Program-made: the position numbers and the translations under genes | Shown: positions 12,360-23,690 of the stretch, in pieces | Position numbering within the stretch: the stretch's first letter is position 1 | Layout: the number at the start of each line of letters is the position of its first letter | DNA from: Cavia porcellus | Taxonomy: Eukaryota; Chordata; Mammalia; Rodentia; Caviidae | DNA: 64,000 bases | Reading direction: 5' to 3' | NCBI RefSeq assembly: GCF_034190915.1 | Contig: NW_026947506.1 | Coordinates: 30,385,248-30,449,247, forward strand | The notes under the pieces: generated by a model | The model's database searches: none | The model's input: only the letters and a program-made list of their open reading frames with translations | Told to the model about the DNA's origin: nothing

Positions 12360-13363
12360 ACAGGCACACAGAGGTGGTGCAGGCTATCCTCAAACCTCTG
12401 AGCCAGTTGACCCACAAGTTCCTTCAGCAACTTAGGCTGTACCTTGTGGACATCACAGAGTCGTGACAGTTTTGTCCCTGGCTACTGGGTCCCAACCGGA
12501 GGTGTAGCTCAGCCCTAGCAGATCCCACCAGTCCTCTCTGTGCCAGGAGTGGCTGACTGATGCCACTGCGGTGCTAGGCTCTGCCCAACTCCAAAATGTC
12601 CTCCAGCCAGCAACAGCAGCAAACAGGACCCAATCCCCAGCACTCATCGTGAATCAATGTAGTTCTCCATCTTAGCTCCACTCCATGCTGTGCTGCATCC
12701 TCCTGCCAAGGGCTCGATTCTGTTATCAGTGGCTGTGGCTTCAGTGTGACCTTGAATTGCCTGACTCCAGGGCACTCCCAGCACAGCACAGACCAATCTC
12801 AGTGAGTACGTAGGGCATCCGCCCTCCACTCAAGTTTTTCCTTCCTCTGCAGAGGTAGATTCTAACTTGATATGGTTTTTCCATGTCTAGATCAGCATCC
12901 TGCCTCTTCAGAAAATTGCGTGGCACCCGGCTTTTGCGCCCAGGTGCATGGTCCTCTTTGTGCCCTCCTCTGGTGTGGGGCCCCGGGACCCAATTTCCAG
13001 TACTCACTGAGAGCCAATTAAGCTTTCCACTTTGGCTCCACTCCACACTGTGCTGTGTCCTCCCATCAAGGGCCCAGGACTCACCGACTCCTGTTATCAG
13101 CAGCTGTGGCTTCAGCGTGACTTTGGATTGTCTGACTCCAGGGCCCACCCAGCACAGCACTGAGCGGGTCTCAGTGAGCGTGTCCACCCACGTTTTTCCT
13201 TCCTCTTCCCAATTTTATTTTTCCCTTTGATTTCCTCCTGGGTTAATAAGAATTGATCTCCAATCATACGACCCTCTCCATGTTGTCAAATTCTAGCATC
13301 TGAGCTGTTTTCCCCGCAGAGATTCTCTATCCAGCTTCCTAGCAAGCTGCCATTTTTCTACCT
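12360..13363 (-). promoter_or_regulatory. 5' region of the HAL1-like element with two 371-bp monomers
   Basis: This GC-rich region is upstream of the broken ORF1. The string tgttatcag followed by (t/c)ggctgtggcttcag starts at 12721 and at 13092, and the flanking segments (ctccactcca.gctgtgctg, cctgactccagggc) recur with the same offset. This gives tandem monomers of about 371 bp, unrelated to the 260-bp monomers of the L1 at 3331. Confidence 0.8.
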
Positions 13364-13374
13364 TTTGGAGAGCC
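13364..13374. repeat. Right target-site duplication of the HAL1-like element
   Basis: tttggagagcc, partner of tttggggagcc at 9282-9292. Confidence 0.7.
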
Positions 13375-13796
13375 TAAAAAAACAATGGTGTAAGAAGTGC
13401 ACACTTTGTCTTGAGCACCTGTGTTATACAGAGCCTTTGGAATGTGGATTTGAGCAGAAGACACCATGTCTTGATCAGGCACTGAGTAGAAGTAAGTAGG
13501 AAGCCCCCACGTCTCCAAGGTATAGACCATCTCATGCCTGTGCGGCACCCTGTACCCTGTGAATGTGAGTGCAGCCCCTCCATGTCCTTATCATTTCAGG
13601 GATATACATGAGGCCTCTACAGTGAGGATACAGGCAGGTCCCACCACAAATAAACATCTCAGGCATCTTCCACACTGTGCATGGGAACTGCTGCCCTCCT
13701 ATAGAGCCAATTCATGGGTGAGTAAAGATCTCTAGAACGTGGATTTGACCAGGGAATCTACTGTCCTGACCATCTGAGGTGCATATGGAGCCTTCT

Positions 13797-13962
13797 AAAA
13801 TGCAGAAAAATTGATTGTGGTGGTTCATAATGGTAATGCCAACACTGGAGAGGCTAAGGTAGGAAGATAACCTTGTATACAAGGCCAGCCTGGGCTACAC
13901 AGTGAGTTCAAGGGAAGCATGAACAGCATAAGGCGACACTGTCTCAAAACAAAAATGCAGAA
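13797..13962 (+). mobile_element. B1-type SINE with 11-bp target-site duplication
   Basis: The body (13808-13951) reads gtggttcataatggtaatgc through ccagcctgggctacacagtg to gacactgtctcaaaac, a 7SL-derived B1 monomer with an A-rich end. aaaatgcagaa at 13797-13807 is repeated exactly at 13952-13962. It splits a unit of the array and so postdates that part of it. Confidence 0.88.
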
Positions 13963-14139
13963 GAAAGCAAGCACTCCACCCCAAAAAAGGTTGATCCAGT
14001 CAGATATGTGAAATTCTCTAAAGTAATCAAAAAAATTCCCTCACATCACTCCATGCAAATATACAAAACTGTACAACATGATCATGGGCAGACAAACCAC
14101 ACACACACCGTGTCTGAGTAGCTCAGGCAAGTTTATGGC

Positions 14140-17100
14140 CTTCTACAACATGATTGAGCAGAGGACCTCAGTTCTCATTAGCTCAGGCATGTGGAGCCTT
14201 CCAAAATGCAGGTGAGAAGAACTCCTGTAACCTGACTTTGTCAGCCATATGGAACTTGGTTCAAAGACAATGTGACTGCAGCTCCTCATCCAAGAAGACT
14301 CAGTACTGGGTGAAAACATGTGCATCTGTAATGTGAGCAGAGCCACACCCCATCCTGACTACCACAGGTCAGTATGAAACCCTCAACCAACAAAACGTGA
14401 GCAGAACCTTTTTGGGACCTGACAAGCCAGGCACATGTGGAGCCCAGGACAAGGTGGATGTGAGCAGCCCAGCTATGTGCTGACCACCTCAAGGGTTTCA
14501 AAAACTCTGCCACAATGAGGGGGTGACTTGAGCTTGCTCTGTCTGCCTCCGCACAATTTGTGGCAGAGAACTTGCTATATGCCATGAATGAGAGCACTGC
14601 ATCAGTCCTTGAGCTAAATCTGCTAAGTGGATTCCTAAGCTGAGTGGAGGATGACAGAGCACCCCATTTCCCATCCACATACTGCATATGTGCAGCCTTG
14701 TGCGTGGAAGCTGTGAGTCAAGGCCCCGGGTCCCCACAACATCACTGTGTGTGGGCCTCTGAAAAGAAAACATGGAAGCACAGCCATCTTCTCTGTTCTC
14801 CTCTCTTGAATGAGGGTCCCTAGAAAAATATGTATGTGAACATGAACCCAAACCCATGTCCTGGTGACCTCAGGCCATGTGTTGAACCTTGTACCATGTG
14901 ACTGTAAACATAGCTCCCCATATCCATGTCTTAACCACCCAGGCTGCACATGGACTCTGTACACCTTGACTGTAACCTTAGCCTCTCCTAGAAACAACAA
15001 TGTCCTGACTTCCTCAGGTATATGTGGAGTCCTCCACAATGTGAATGTGAACAGAGCCCTGCCCTTGTCTTAAGCACTATGGCTGTCAATGTGAGCAGAG
15101 CCTCTCGCTGTCCTGACAAACTCAGGCATGTGTGGGGCCCTGCAGCATGGGAGCCTCCCCTGTGTCCTGACAATCTCAGGCACTGTGGGGCCTTGGACAC
15201 TGTGAATGTGGACATAGCCCTTGCATTTGCTGATTGACCCTCTCAGGGAGGTACAAACCTTCCGACATGCAGGGGAACAGAGCTGTGTCAGAGTGGTGCT
15301 GGTGCATGTGGGGTCCTTTTCAATAGACATTACGGACACAGCAGCCCATTCCATCCACCTTAGGCCTGTGGGACCTGTGCAATGGGCACGTGCATCCACA
15401 CTCACGCTGACCATGTCAGGCCTATGTGGAGCCCTGTGCAGCACTCTCTGTGGTCAGTACTCTGTCTTGTCCACACAAACTCAGGCAGGGGTGCAGGCCA
15501 AAAAGGTGGTAATCACCACTCCAACTATAGCACCTAATGAAAGGGAGATGTGAACACAGTTTCCCTGTGAAAACTTCTGCTGTGATTGTGAGCCCTCTCC
15601 AAAGTGGGTGCAAGCACAAGTCCCAGGACTTAAATCTCTCAGACAGCTACAGACACCTCAACCATATGGTGAGAGAAACACCCAATCATATCCCGACAAC
15701 CTGAGGGGCTTGGGAGATCTCTGTTAAGTGACTTTGAGAACAGTCTATCCCAGTGTCGCAACTACACCATGCCTCTGTGTTGAGCCATCTTTTTTCATAA
15801 AAGGGGCCAGAGCAGCCCATGTCCACAACATGTCAGTTCCCAGACAAGCATCTCCAAGGCGAAAGAGCACAGAGGCCTCCATTTACAATATGTGCAGACT
15901 TTGAAGAACATGGAGTGCCTGTGTAATGTACATGTGAGCAGGGCTATGCCACATGTTCTGACAGGCTCAGGCATCTATGAACACCTGAGCACCATGGATG
16001 TGAAGACAAGCTCCCTATGTCTTGACAATCAGGGCATGTGTGGTCCCTGCACAACAGGAATCAAGGTAACACTTGTCTCTGTCACTTACGGAGCCCTGTC
16101 CCCATGCACAAGACAGGAGCATCACCTACTTATGACCATCTCAGAAGTGTGGAAACCCCTCACAGTGTGGTTGACCAGGGCCATGTGCCTGTGGTGATGA
16201 TCACACCCTGGTGCAGAGGCCTCCAAAAGATGTGAACAGAACCTCCAGTATCCTGAATCTCCCAGGGATGTGTAGAACTGCCTGAAAGGTGAGTATATTT
16301 GGAATGCCTAAATACCCAGCACAAAGACACACAGACACACACACACACATACACACACACATACACACACGCAGGTCAACAACCCAAGCAGTTGTGCATT
16401 CCTGTGCAAACTGAAAGGTGTCCCAGTGCACTCCTGTGTCCAGACAAACTCAGACAATGCAGCAAGATGTGAGCAGAGGCTGTATATCCTGCAACCATCA
16501 TGGTCTACAGAATCATCTACAACACAGATGTGAATAGAACACCTTTCTCGTGACTTTCTCCATATGCTTAGACTTTTTCCATATGCTTAGACCAGTGTCA
16601 CAAGGACAATGTGGCTTTGAGCTTGGAACACATGACCATTGAAGCCACGTGTAGAAACTACTAAATGGACTATGAGAGCAGAACCAACCCCAGTTCTGAC
16701 CAATTCTGGAACATAGCACAAAGGTAAGTACTCATTGCCACTGGAATATGCACTTGAGCAACACACTTGATGTTCTGCCCTAGTCAGGCAAGCAGGGGGC
16801 CCTGTAGAGCCAGGGTGTAAGCAGAAACCCCAGGACCTGACTTCCTGAGGCATATGAGGACACCTTGCAAAATGTAGATGTGGCTAGAGTCTCCCTGCAT
16901 GTCCTGATTACCCGGGTTGGTGGTGGTGCTCTGTATACACGAGTGGGATTCTCATAAGCAGATGAACTCAGGCAGGTGTGCAGCACTCCATGATGAGGAT
17001 GTGAGTAGCACCCAGCACACTTCATGTGAGAACCAGGTGGTTCTCACTGCTCCAAGTACAGAAACTTCTGTGGCCTATGTAGTGCCCCACCAATCTCCAT

Positions 17101-17590
17101 CACAGCAGGGATGTACTTATACAAAATATCCACAGCGCTCACATGGCCAGATTCCCACCCCATCTGCACTATCTCAGGCATGTGGAATCCTACCCCATGA
17201 GCATCTGAGCTGATACCCTCAGATACAGAATATTGCAGGTGTGAGCATAATTCTGCAGAACATGGACATGAAGATCAGTCTACAGGTAGTGAACTTACTT
17301 CTACTAAGATTGTGACCCTTGTACAATGTGGTTGTCCCTGAAAGCCCCATCATCTCACAAACTGGCTGTAGACAGGGTCCTCTATATTACAAATGTGAGT
17401 AGGGCTGCCAGGGCATGTGAAGAACCTTACACATTGTGAACTTGACCTCAACATCCACTGTGTCCCATCAGCTCAGACTTGTCTCATGATTTGTGAGATG
17501 TCACCATCAATCTAGCCACCTAGTCCATGCTAGAGAGTCCACTACAGGGCTGTGAGCACACTTACTCCTCTTCCCACCATTCCATCAATG
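14140..17590 (+). repeat. Array A, higher-order unit I
   Basis: It contains, in order: a lead block (14500-15240), the segment with ccttttcaa.a..cattacgg near 15320, the gggcacgtgcatccacactc segment near 15385, the gttgagccatctt segment near 15780, the donor-like ggtgagta at 16288 and the CA repeat at 16321-16371. These landmarks recur in the same order in the other units. Confidence 0.75.
16321..16371. repeat. (CA)n microsatellite of unit I
   Basis: Interrupted CA/TA run about 35 bp downstream of ggtgagtat. Its counterparts occupy the same place in the other higher-order units. Confidence 0.95.
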
Positions 17591-17684
17591 TGTAGCACAA
17601 CACATGCTCGATGTGAGAAGGGCCACTCCAGCAGGTCTAGATGACCTCAGACACTGGTCTGAGGTCAGTGGCAAACACCTCAAA

Positions 17685-17828
17685 TGTGCATGGAATCCTC
17701 TCCTGGGCAATGGACACTGTGTGCCCATACTGGCAACCCACTGGCAACACCTCAGGTGTGCATGGAATCCTCTCCTGGGCAATGGACACTGTGTGCCCGT
17801 ACTCATGCTGACCACCTTAGGCTCATGT
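17685..17828 (+). repeat. Near-perfect 72-bp tandem duplication
   Basis: tgtgcatggaatcctctcct begins at 17685 and again at 17757. The sequence between repeats almost unchanged through ggacactgtgtgcccatac. It is one basic unit of the array caught soon after duplication. Confidence 0.92.
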
Positions 17829-18730
17829 GGAGACCTGTGCAACACACTTTGTTGCAGTCCTTATTCCTGTCCAGACAAACTCAGGCAGGAGTGCAGCCCA
17901 ACCAGGTGGTTCTCACTGCTCCAAGTACAGAAACTTAGACAAGGGGGATGTGAACACACTTCCTCTGTGCAAACTTCTGTGATTGCGAGCCTTCTCCAAA
18001 GTCAGTGCAAGCATAGATCCCAAGTCTCAAAAGTCTAAAATAGCCACTGACATCTCCACTATGTGGCATGAGAATCACCACATCACATCCTAACAAGGTG
18101 AGGTATTTGTGAGCTCTCTACCAAGTGTCTTTGGGAATGGCCCCTTCCCATGTCCCAACTACATCACACCTCTGTATTGAGCCAGCTTCCATCTACACAA
18201 GGCCAGAATATCCCATGTCCCCACCATGTCAGTTTCCTGTTGAGCACCTGCAAGGTGAATATGAACAGAAGCCTCTACATAAAATGTGACTGGACTTCGG
18301 AAGAATGTGGGGCACCTGTGCAATGCACATATGAGCAAGGCCACCCACCACATGTCCTGACAGACTTGGGCATTTGTGAACACCTGAGCACCATGGATAT
18401 GAAGAGCAGCTCTCCACATCCTGCCAATCATGGCATGTGTGGTTCCTCCACAAGAGGGAAGCACAAACAAGGCAGCTCCATCTCTGACACCTATGGAGCC
18501 CTGTCCCCTATGGAGAGCACAGCAACCCCACCAGCTTCTGAACCTCTTGGAAGTGTGGAAACCCTCTTCACTGTGGTTATGACCAAAGCCATGTCCCTGT
18601 AGTGATGATGCCACCTGTGTGTAGAGATCTCCACAACAAGGATGTGAACACATACCAATGTCCTGAATTCCTCCTTCATGTGTAGAACCCTCTGCAAGGT
18701 GAGTATATGAGGAACACTCTCCACACCCCA

Positions 18731-18767
18731 GCACAAACACACATGTGTGCACACACACACACATGCA
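18731..18767. repeat. (CA)n microsatellite of unit II
   Basis: CA-rich run following ggtgagtatatgagg, in the same relative place as in unit I. Confidence 0.9.
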
Positions 18768-20109
18768 AGCATGCTCACCATTTCAGGTAGCTGTGCAGCC
18801 CTGAGCAAACCCAGACTTGAGCAGCAACACTGAATTCCTGTATCCTGACCAAGTAAGGCACATGCAGCATGATAGGAGCACAGCCTGCATGTCCTTCCAA
18901 CAATCACTGTATGCAGAATCATCTACAATATGGATAGGAGTAATACATGTTACTGTTAACCTTCTCCCATGTGCATACCCCAGGGTCACAAGGAGGATGT
19001 GGTTAGGGCTTTCAAGACACGAGCACTGAAACCACTGGGAAGATCCTCTAAAATGACTGTGAGCAGCACCAGCCCATGTCCTGTCCACCTGTGGCAAGCA
19101 GTGCTAAGGCGTCTCCTCATATCTTCTAGAATATGCATGTAAGCAGCACACTCCATGCTCTGTACAACACAGGCAAGTGTGGGACCCCCAAAGAACTATA
19201 TTGTGAGCAGAAACCCAGGACCTGAGCTCCTTAGCTGTATGAGGTGTATGAGGACACCTAGCAAAATGGAGATGTGGCCTGAATCTCCCTGTATGTCCCA
19301 AATGTCCAGAGTGGCAGTGGTGTACTGTAATATAATATGTACATATGAGTGGGGTATACAAGAAATGGAAAATCTCGGGTACATGTATAGTCCATATGAC
19401 TAGCATTTGAGGTACACCCTGTAGTCCCTTGCACTGACCATCTGTGCCTGTGTGGCAGCTGGTACACTGTGGGTGAGAGTGAAGTCCATATCATCCACAT
19501 GGTCAGATCCCTACCCCATCTTCACCATCTCAGGCCTGTGGAATCCTACCCAGTGTGCACTGATGTGATACCTGCAGACACAGAACATCACAGACATAAG
19601 CAGAGTCCTGCAGAACAAGGACATGAACACCAATCCCGCTAGAGTATACCTATTTCTAATGCTATTATGATTCCTGTCCAAGGGGTTGCCCCCTGAAGAG
19701 ACTTCAAAAACTGGCTGCAGATGGGGCCCTCTTTATTACAAATGTGAACAAGACTGCTTGCATCACCCTGAGCAACAGAAGTGTAGAAAACCTGTACACT
19801 ATGGACTTGACCTCAACACTAAGCATGGCCCAACAACTAAGACTTGTCTCATGACTTATGCAGTGTCAATGTCAATCCACCTACCTGCCCAGGGAGTGGA
19901 GTCCATGAAAGGTGTGTGAGCACACACACACCTCTCCCATCTGGCCCTGTGTGTAGCACTGGTCACCACAGATGTGAGCAGGGCCACTCCACTATGTCTT
20001 GACGACCTCAGGCACTGCTGGAGCCCTGCAGAATGTGGAAGTGCTTACAGACCATCCATCTCCCCAACAGTACTATTTTGTGTGTTCTTTACAAGGTCAA
20101 CTAGAAAAG

Positions 20110-23100
20110 AGCCCACATGACATGACATTGCCATGATGCATGGAGCAGTGTACAAAGAGGAATCAAGTGGTGTACCATTTCGGGACCAATGTAGACCTGT
20201 GGAAAATCTACCATGTCGGTGTGACCAGCAAAACTCAACACAAGGTGATCAGCTCTCAAGAGTCTGCAGCCCTCCTCCACGTCAGTGTGAACAAGGCTAC
20301 CCCATGTCCTCAGTTCTGGGGGTAAACCTTTGCATCTGGACTGTGACAGAGCCACACCATGTCCTGATAACCACAGGCCTATTTGAAAAGCACAATCAGC
20401 AGAATGTGAGCAAAACTTTCGTGGTCTCACATCCACAGGCAACTGGGAAACCCTGGACAAGGTGGATGTGAGCAGATCAATTTTCTGCTATCTCATGCAT
20501 TTGGACACTTATGTCACAAGGGGAGGGGGGTGACCCAAGCTAGCTGTGTCTTCAACCTCTCAACTCATGGCAGAGAATTCATTCTCCAAAACAAATGTGA
20601 GCACTGCTTCACTCTTTGGACACAACCAGGTAAGCGGATTCCTCAGCTGTGTGGAGACAGCAGAGTATTCTACATCCCATCCATGTTCTGTATGTGTGCA
20701 GGCCTGTATACTGGACTGTGAGTCAAAGTCCTGGGTCCCCACCACATCACTTGTGTGTGGGCCTCTGAAAGAGCACATGGAAGCACAGCCATCCCCTCTG
20801 TCCTCCTCCTCCCTGGAGCATGGGTCACCATAAAATACATATGTTAATAGGAACCCAACCCCATGTCCTCAGGCTTGTGTTGAACCTTGTACCACGTGAT
20901 GTTTAACAGAGCTCTCTATGTCCATGCCCTGACCACCAACGCCATTAATGGAGCCCTGTACAACTTGACTGTAAGCAGAGGGCGCCAAAACCCCAGCAAC
21001 CACAATATCCTGACTACCTCTAGCTTATGTGGAGCCTGCACAATGTGAATGTGAGCAGAGCCCTGCCCTTGTCTTAAGCACCACGGATGTGCACTCAGCC
21101 CCTATAGGGAATGTGAACAGAGCCTCTCACTGTCCCGAACAACTCAGGCACATGTGGTGCCCTGCAGGATGTGACTGTGAGTAGAGCCTCTCCTGTGTCC
21201 TGACGACCTCAGGAACCAGTGAAGCCCTTGATAATGTGAATGTGGACAAAGTCCTTCCATACAATGACAATCTCAGGGAAATGGGGTGTACTACATAGAG
21301 AAGGCAAGCAGAGCCCCACATGCTCCAGACACCTGCAACATGCATGGATCCCTCTTCAGGGTGGAGGTGAGAAGCCCACCATTTGCTGACTGACCCTCTC
21401 AGGTAGGTGCAAACCTTCGATCCTATGGAGGTAAGCAGAGCTGTGTCAGAGTGGTACACATTTCATGCATGTGGGGCCCTTTTCAACATGCAAAACGGAC
21501 ACAGAAGTCCATTTCATCAATGCCTCAGGCCTACGTGTTACCCTCTGCTTAGCAATGGGCACTGTGTGTCCACACTCAGAACGACTATCTCAGGCTCATT
21601 TAGGGCCATTACAACACACTCTGTGGTCAGTGTCCTCTCCTGTCCAGACAACCTCATGTTGCAGTTCAGACTGGCTAGGTGGTTCTTACTGCTCCAAGTA
21701 TATAAAGCCTTAGACAAGAAGAATGTGAACACACTTCCCCTTTGCAAACTTCTATGGTATCTGTGAGCCAATCCAAGGCCAGTGCAAGAACAGATCCCAC
21801 GTCTTGAATCTCTCAGACAGCTCCAGACACTTACATCATGTGTTAAGAGAAAAGTTCCATCACATCCTGACAACCTGAAGTGTTTGCCAGGGTGTCAAAC
21901 TTTGGAAAAGCCTTTCCCTATCTGGACTATATCACACCTTTGTGTTGAGCCACAGTCCATGTCTACTGGGCCAGAGCAGCTCATTTTTGCACCATATCAG
22001 GCTCTTGTCAAGCAATTACAAGATGGAGGTAGACAGTGGCATCTTCTTACAATGTGACTGAACTGCAAAGAACATGGGGAGCCTGTGTCATGCACATGTG
22101 AGCAGGGCCAACCCCTGAAATGACCAGACAGACTGGGGCATTTGTGAGCACCTCAGCCACATGGATGGGATGAGCAGCTCTCCATGTCCTACCAATCAGG
22201 GCATGTGCGGAACTCCACAACAGGAGACCACAACCAAGGTGAGTCCATCTCTGTTGTATATGGAGTCTTGTCACCCCATTGACAGAACAGTAATGCTGCT
22301 ACCTTTTCTTACCATCTTAGAATTGTGGACACCCTCTAAAGTGTGGTGGTGACCAGAGCCATGTCCTGTGGTGATGATCACACACATGAGGAGGCCTCCA
22401 CAATGATGTAAACAGAGTCGCCAATTTCCTGAATCCCCCATGCATGTATAAAACTGTCTGCAAGGTGAGTACATGCAACACATCCAAGATACCCCCAGAT
22501 GCACACACATACATCCACACGCACACACAGGCTCACCATCTCAGGCAGCTGCATAGCCCTGTACAAACCCAGAGGTGAGCTGCACCCTCCTGTGTCCTGA
22601 CAAACTAGTGCAAATGTGTCATGAGGTGAGCATAGCTGGTAAGTCCTGCTGACCTTATCTGTGTGCTGAACCAGAGCTCTTGCTTTTCTCCCACATGCGC
22701 AACCCAGGGTTCGAAGGAGGATGCAGCCTGGGGATTTCATGATATTACCACTGAAGCCACCTGAGGAAATCTCTAAATTGACCACATGAGCAGCATCACC
22801 CCATGACTCATGACCCTCCTCACCACTTCTGAATATGGTAGAGCACTGTACTCCTGTAATGCCCAACTCAGCCAAGTGTGGGGCCTTTAGAATCAGGCTG
22901 TGGGCAGAAACCCTGGGAGCTGATCTCCTCCAGTGCATGAGGACACCTGGGAAAATGTGGATGTGACCAGAATCTCTCTGCATGTCCCAAATTCTGGGGT
23001 GCTAGTCACACTCTGTATGATATACATGTGAGTGATGTACATGCCCACATAGGTGAATGAACCCAGGCATAAAGTGCAGCCCTAAACAATGAGGATGTGA

Positions 23101-23690
23101 GGAGGGCACTGGCACCCCTTGTCCTGATCATCTGTGGCCCATGTGATGCCCGGTACACTGTGGATGAGAGTGGAGCCCCATCCAGTCCCTGTTGAAACAG
23201 GGATTTATTTATAACAAGCCTCCACAATTTCCTCATTGTCAGTTACCCACACTCTCTGCACCATCTCAGGTGACTGGAATCCTGCCCAATGTGTATTTCA
23301 TGCATGTGGAGTCCTATATGTGATTTTTAGTAGGATCCACTATGTCTTCATGTTGGTGGTATCTGCAGAGCCTTCCACAACATGGATATGAGCAGAGGTC
23401 CTGACCTTTATCACATGGATGTAGATCCCCTACAATACAGAAGTGAGCAGAGCTCCACCCAAACCCACTATCTAAAGTACACAAGAGAACCCTGTGCAGT
23501 GTGGCTATGAGCCAAGATCCTCAGTGATTATCCCTCAGTCATGGGTGGAGCCATTTTCCAGGAGGATGTGGACAGAGTCCCAGACTCTCCTGGGCCTGTC
23601 AATTGTGTGTGGAAGCTTCTGCAAGACAGATCATGGCAGAGCACTCCACGTCTTGCCTGTCAATACTGGGTCCTGAAAGTACCACCTAAA
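20110..23690 (+). repeat. Array A, higher-order unit III
   Basis: The lead block (20530-21400) matches 14500-15240 and 43130-43920: for example ccccaccacatcacttgtgt near 20737 and gttgaaccttgtacca at 20879. Then come ttttcaacatgcaaaacgga near 21480, atgggcactgtgtgtccaca at 21553, the ttgagccac segment near 21945, caaggtgagtac at 22461 and the CA-rich segment at 22500-22530. Confidence 0.75.
22500..22530. repeat. CA-rich microsatellite of unit III
   Basis: Short interrupted CA repeat about 35 bp after caaggtgagt. Confidence 0.8.

Larger units (their letters stand above)
9293..13363 (-). mobile_element. ORF1-only LINE (half-L1/HAL1-like), inserted in the array
   Basis: Read on the minus strand, a 5' region with 371-bp repeats (13363 to about 12360) leads into a broken L1-type ORF1 (about 12359-11230), then about 280 bp of spacer, then a long A-rich 3' region ending in AATAAA and a poly-A-like tail at 9293. 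No ORF2 endonuclease or RT sequence occurs between ORF1 and the 3' end. The imperfect 11-bp duplications at 9282 and 13364 show that it inserted as one unit, so the lack of ORF2 is a property of the inserted copy. ORF1-only L1 derivatives called HAL1 are known in mammals and rely on L1 enzymes in trans. Assignment to that class is by architecture only. Confidence 0.8.
17600..20100 (+). repeat. Array A, higher-order unit II (lacks most of the lead block)
   Basis: The landmarks are the ggacactgtgtgcccatac segment (17712 and 17784), caggaggagtgcagccca-like near 17885, the ttgagccagcttcc segment near 18178, ggtgagtat at 18699 and the CA repeat at 18731-18767. The distance between CA repeats of units I and II is about 2.4 kb, shorter than elsewhere, in keeping with the missing lead block. 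Confidence 0.7.
13375..23690 (+). repeat. Array A: higher-order minisatellite-like tandem array
   Basis: About 10 kb of degenerate units of 45-72 bp. Consecutive unit starts near 15003, 15066, 15111, 15165 and 15229 illustrate the spacing. The consensus order on the + strand is tcctgac-acctcagg, then catgtgtggagccctgcac, then aatgtg-atgtgagcagagc. Units are grouped into three higher-order copies (about 14140-17590, 17600-20100 and 20110-23690), each with the same succession of distinctive variants and one CA-rich microsatellite. Short + strand and - strand frames through it are broken by indels between copies. I do not recognise this repeat as a named family. Confidence 0.9.

Noticed and set aside
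18159..18764. 201-codon minus-strand frame in unit II (and a similar one at 22378-22983)
   Set aside because: The two frames lie in partly equivalent parts of the array but their translations do not align. They include CA-repeat-encoded CVCV runs, typical of chance frames.
13375..23690. CRISPR-like regular spacing in the array
   Set aside because: Units are degenerate along their whole length, with no conserved repeat and unique spacers. The sequence is a mammalian genome.
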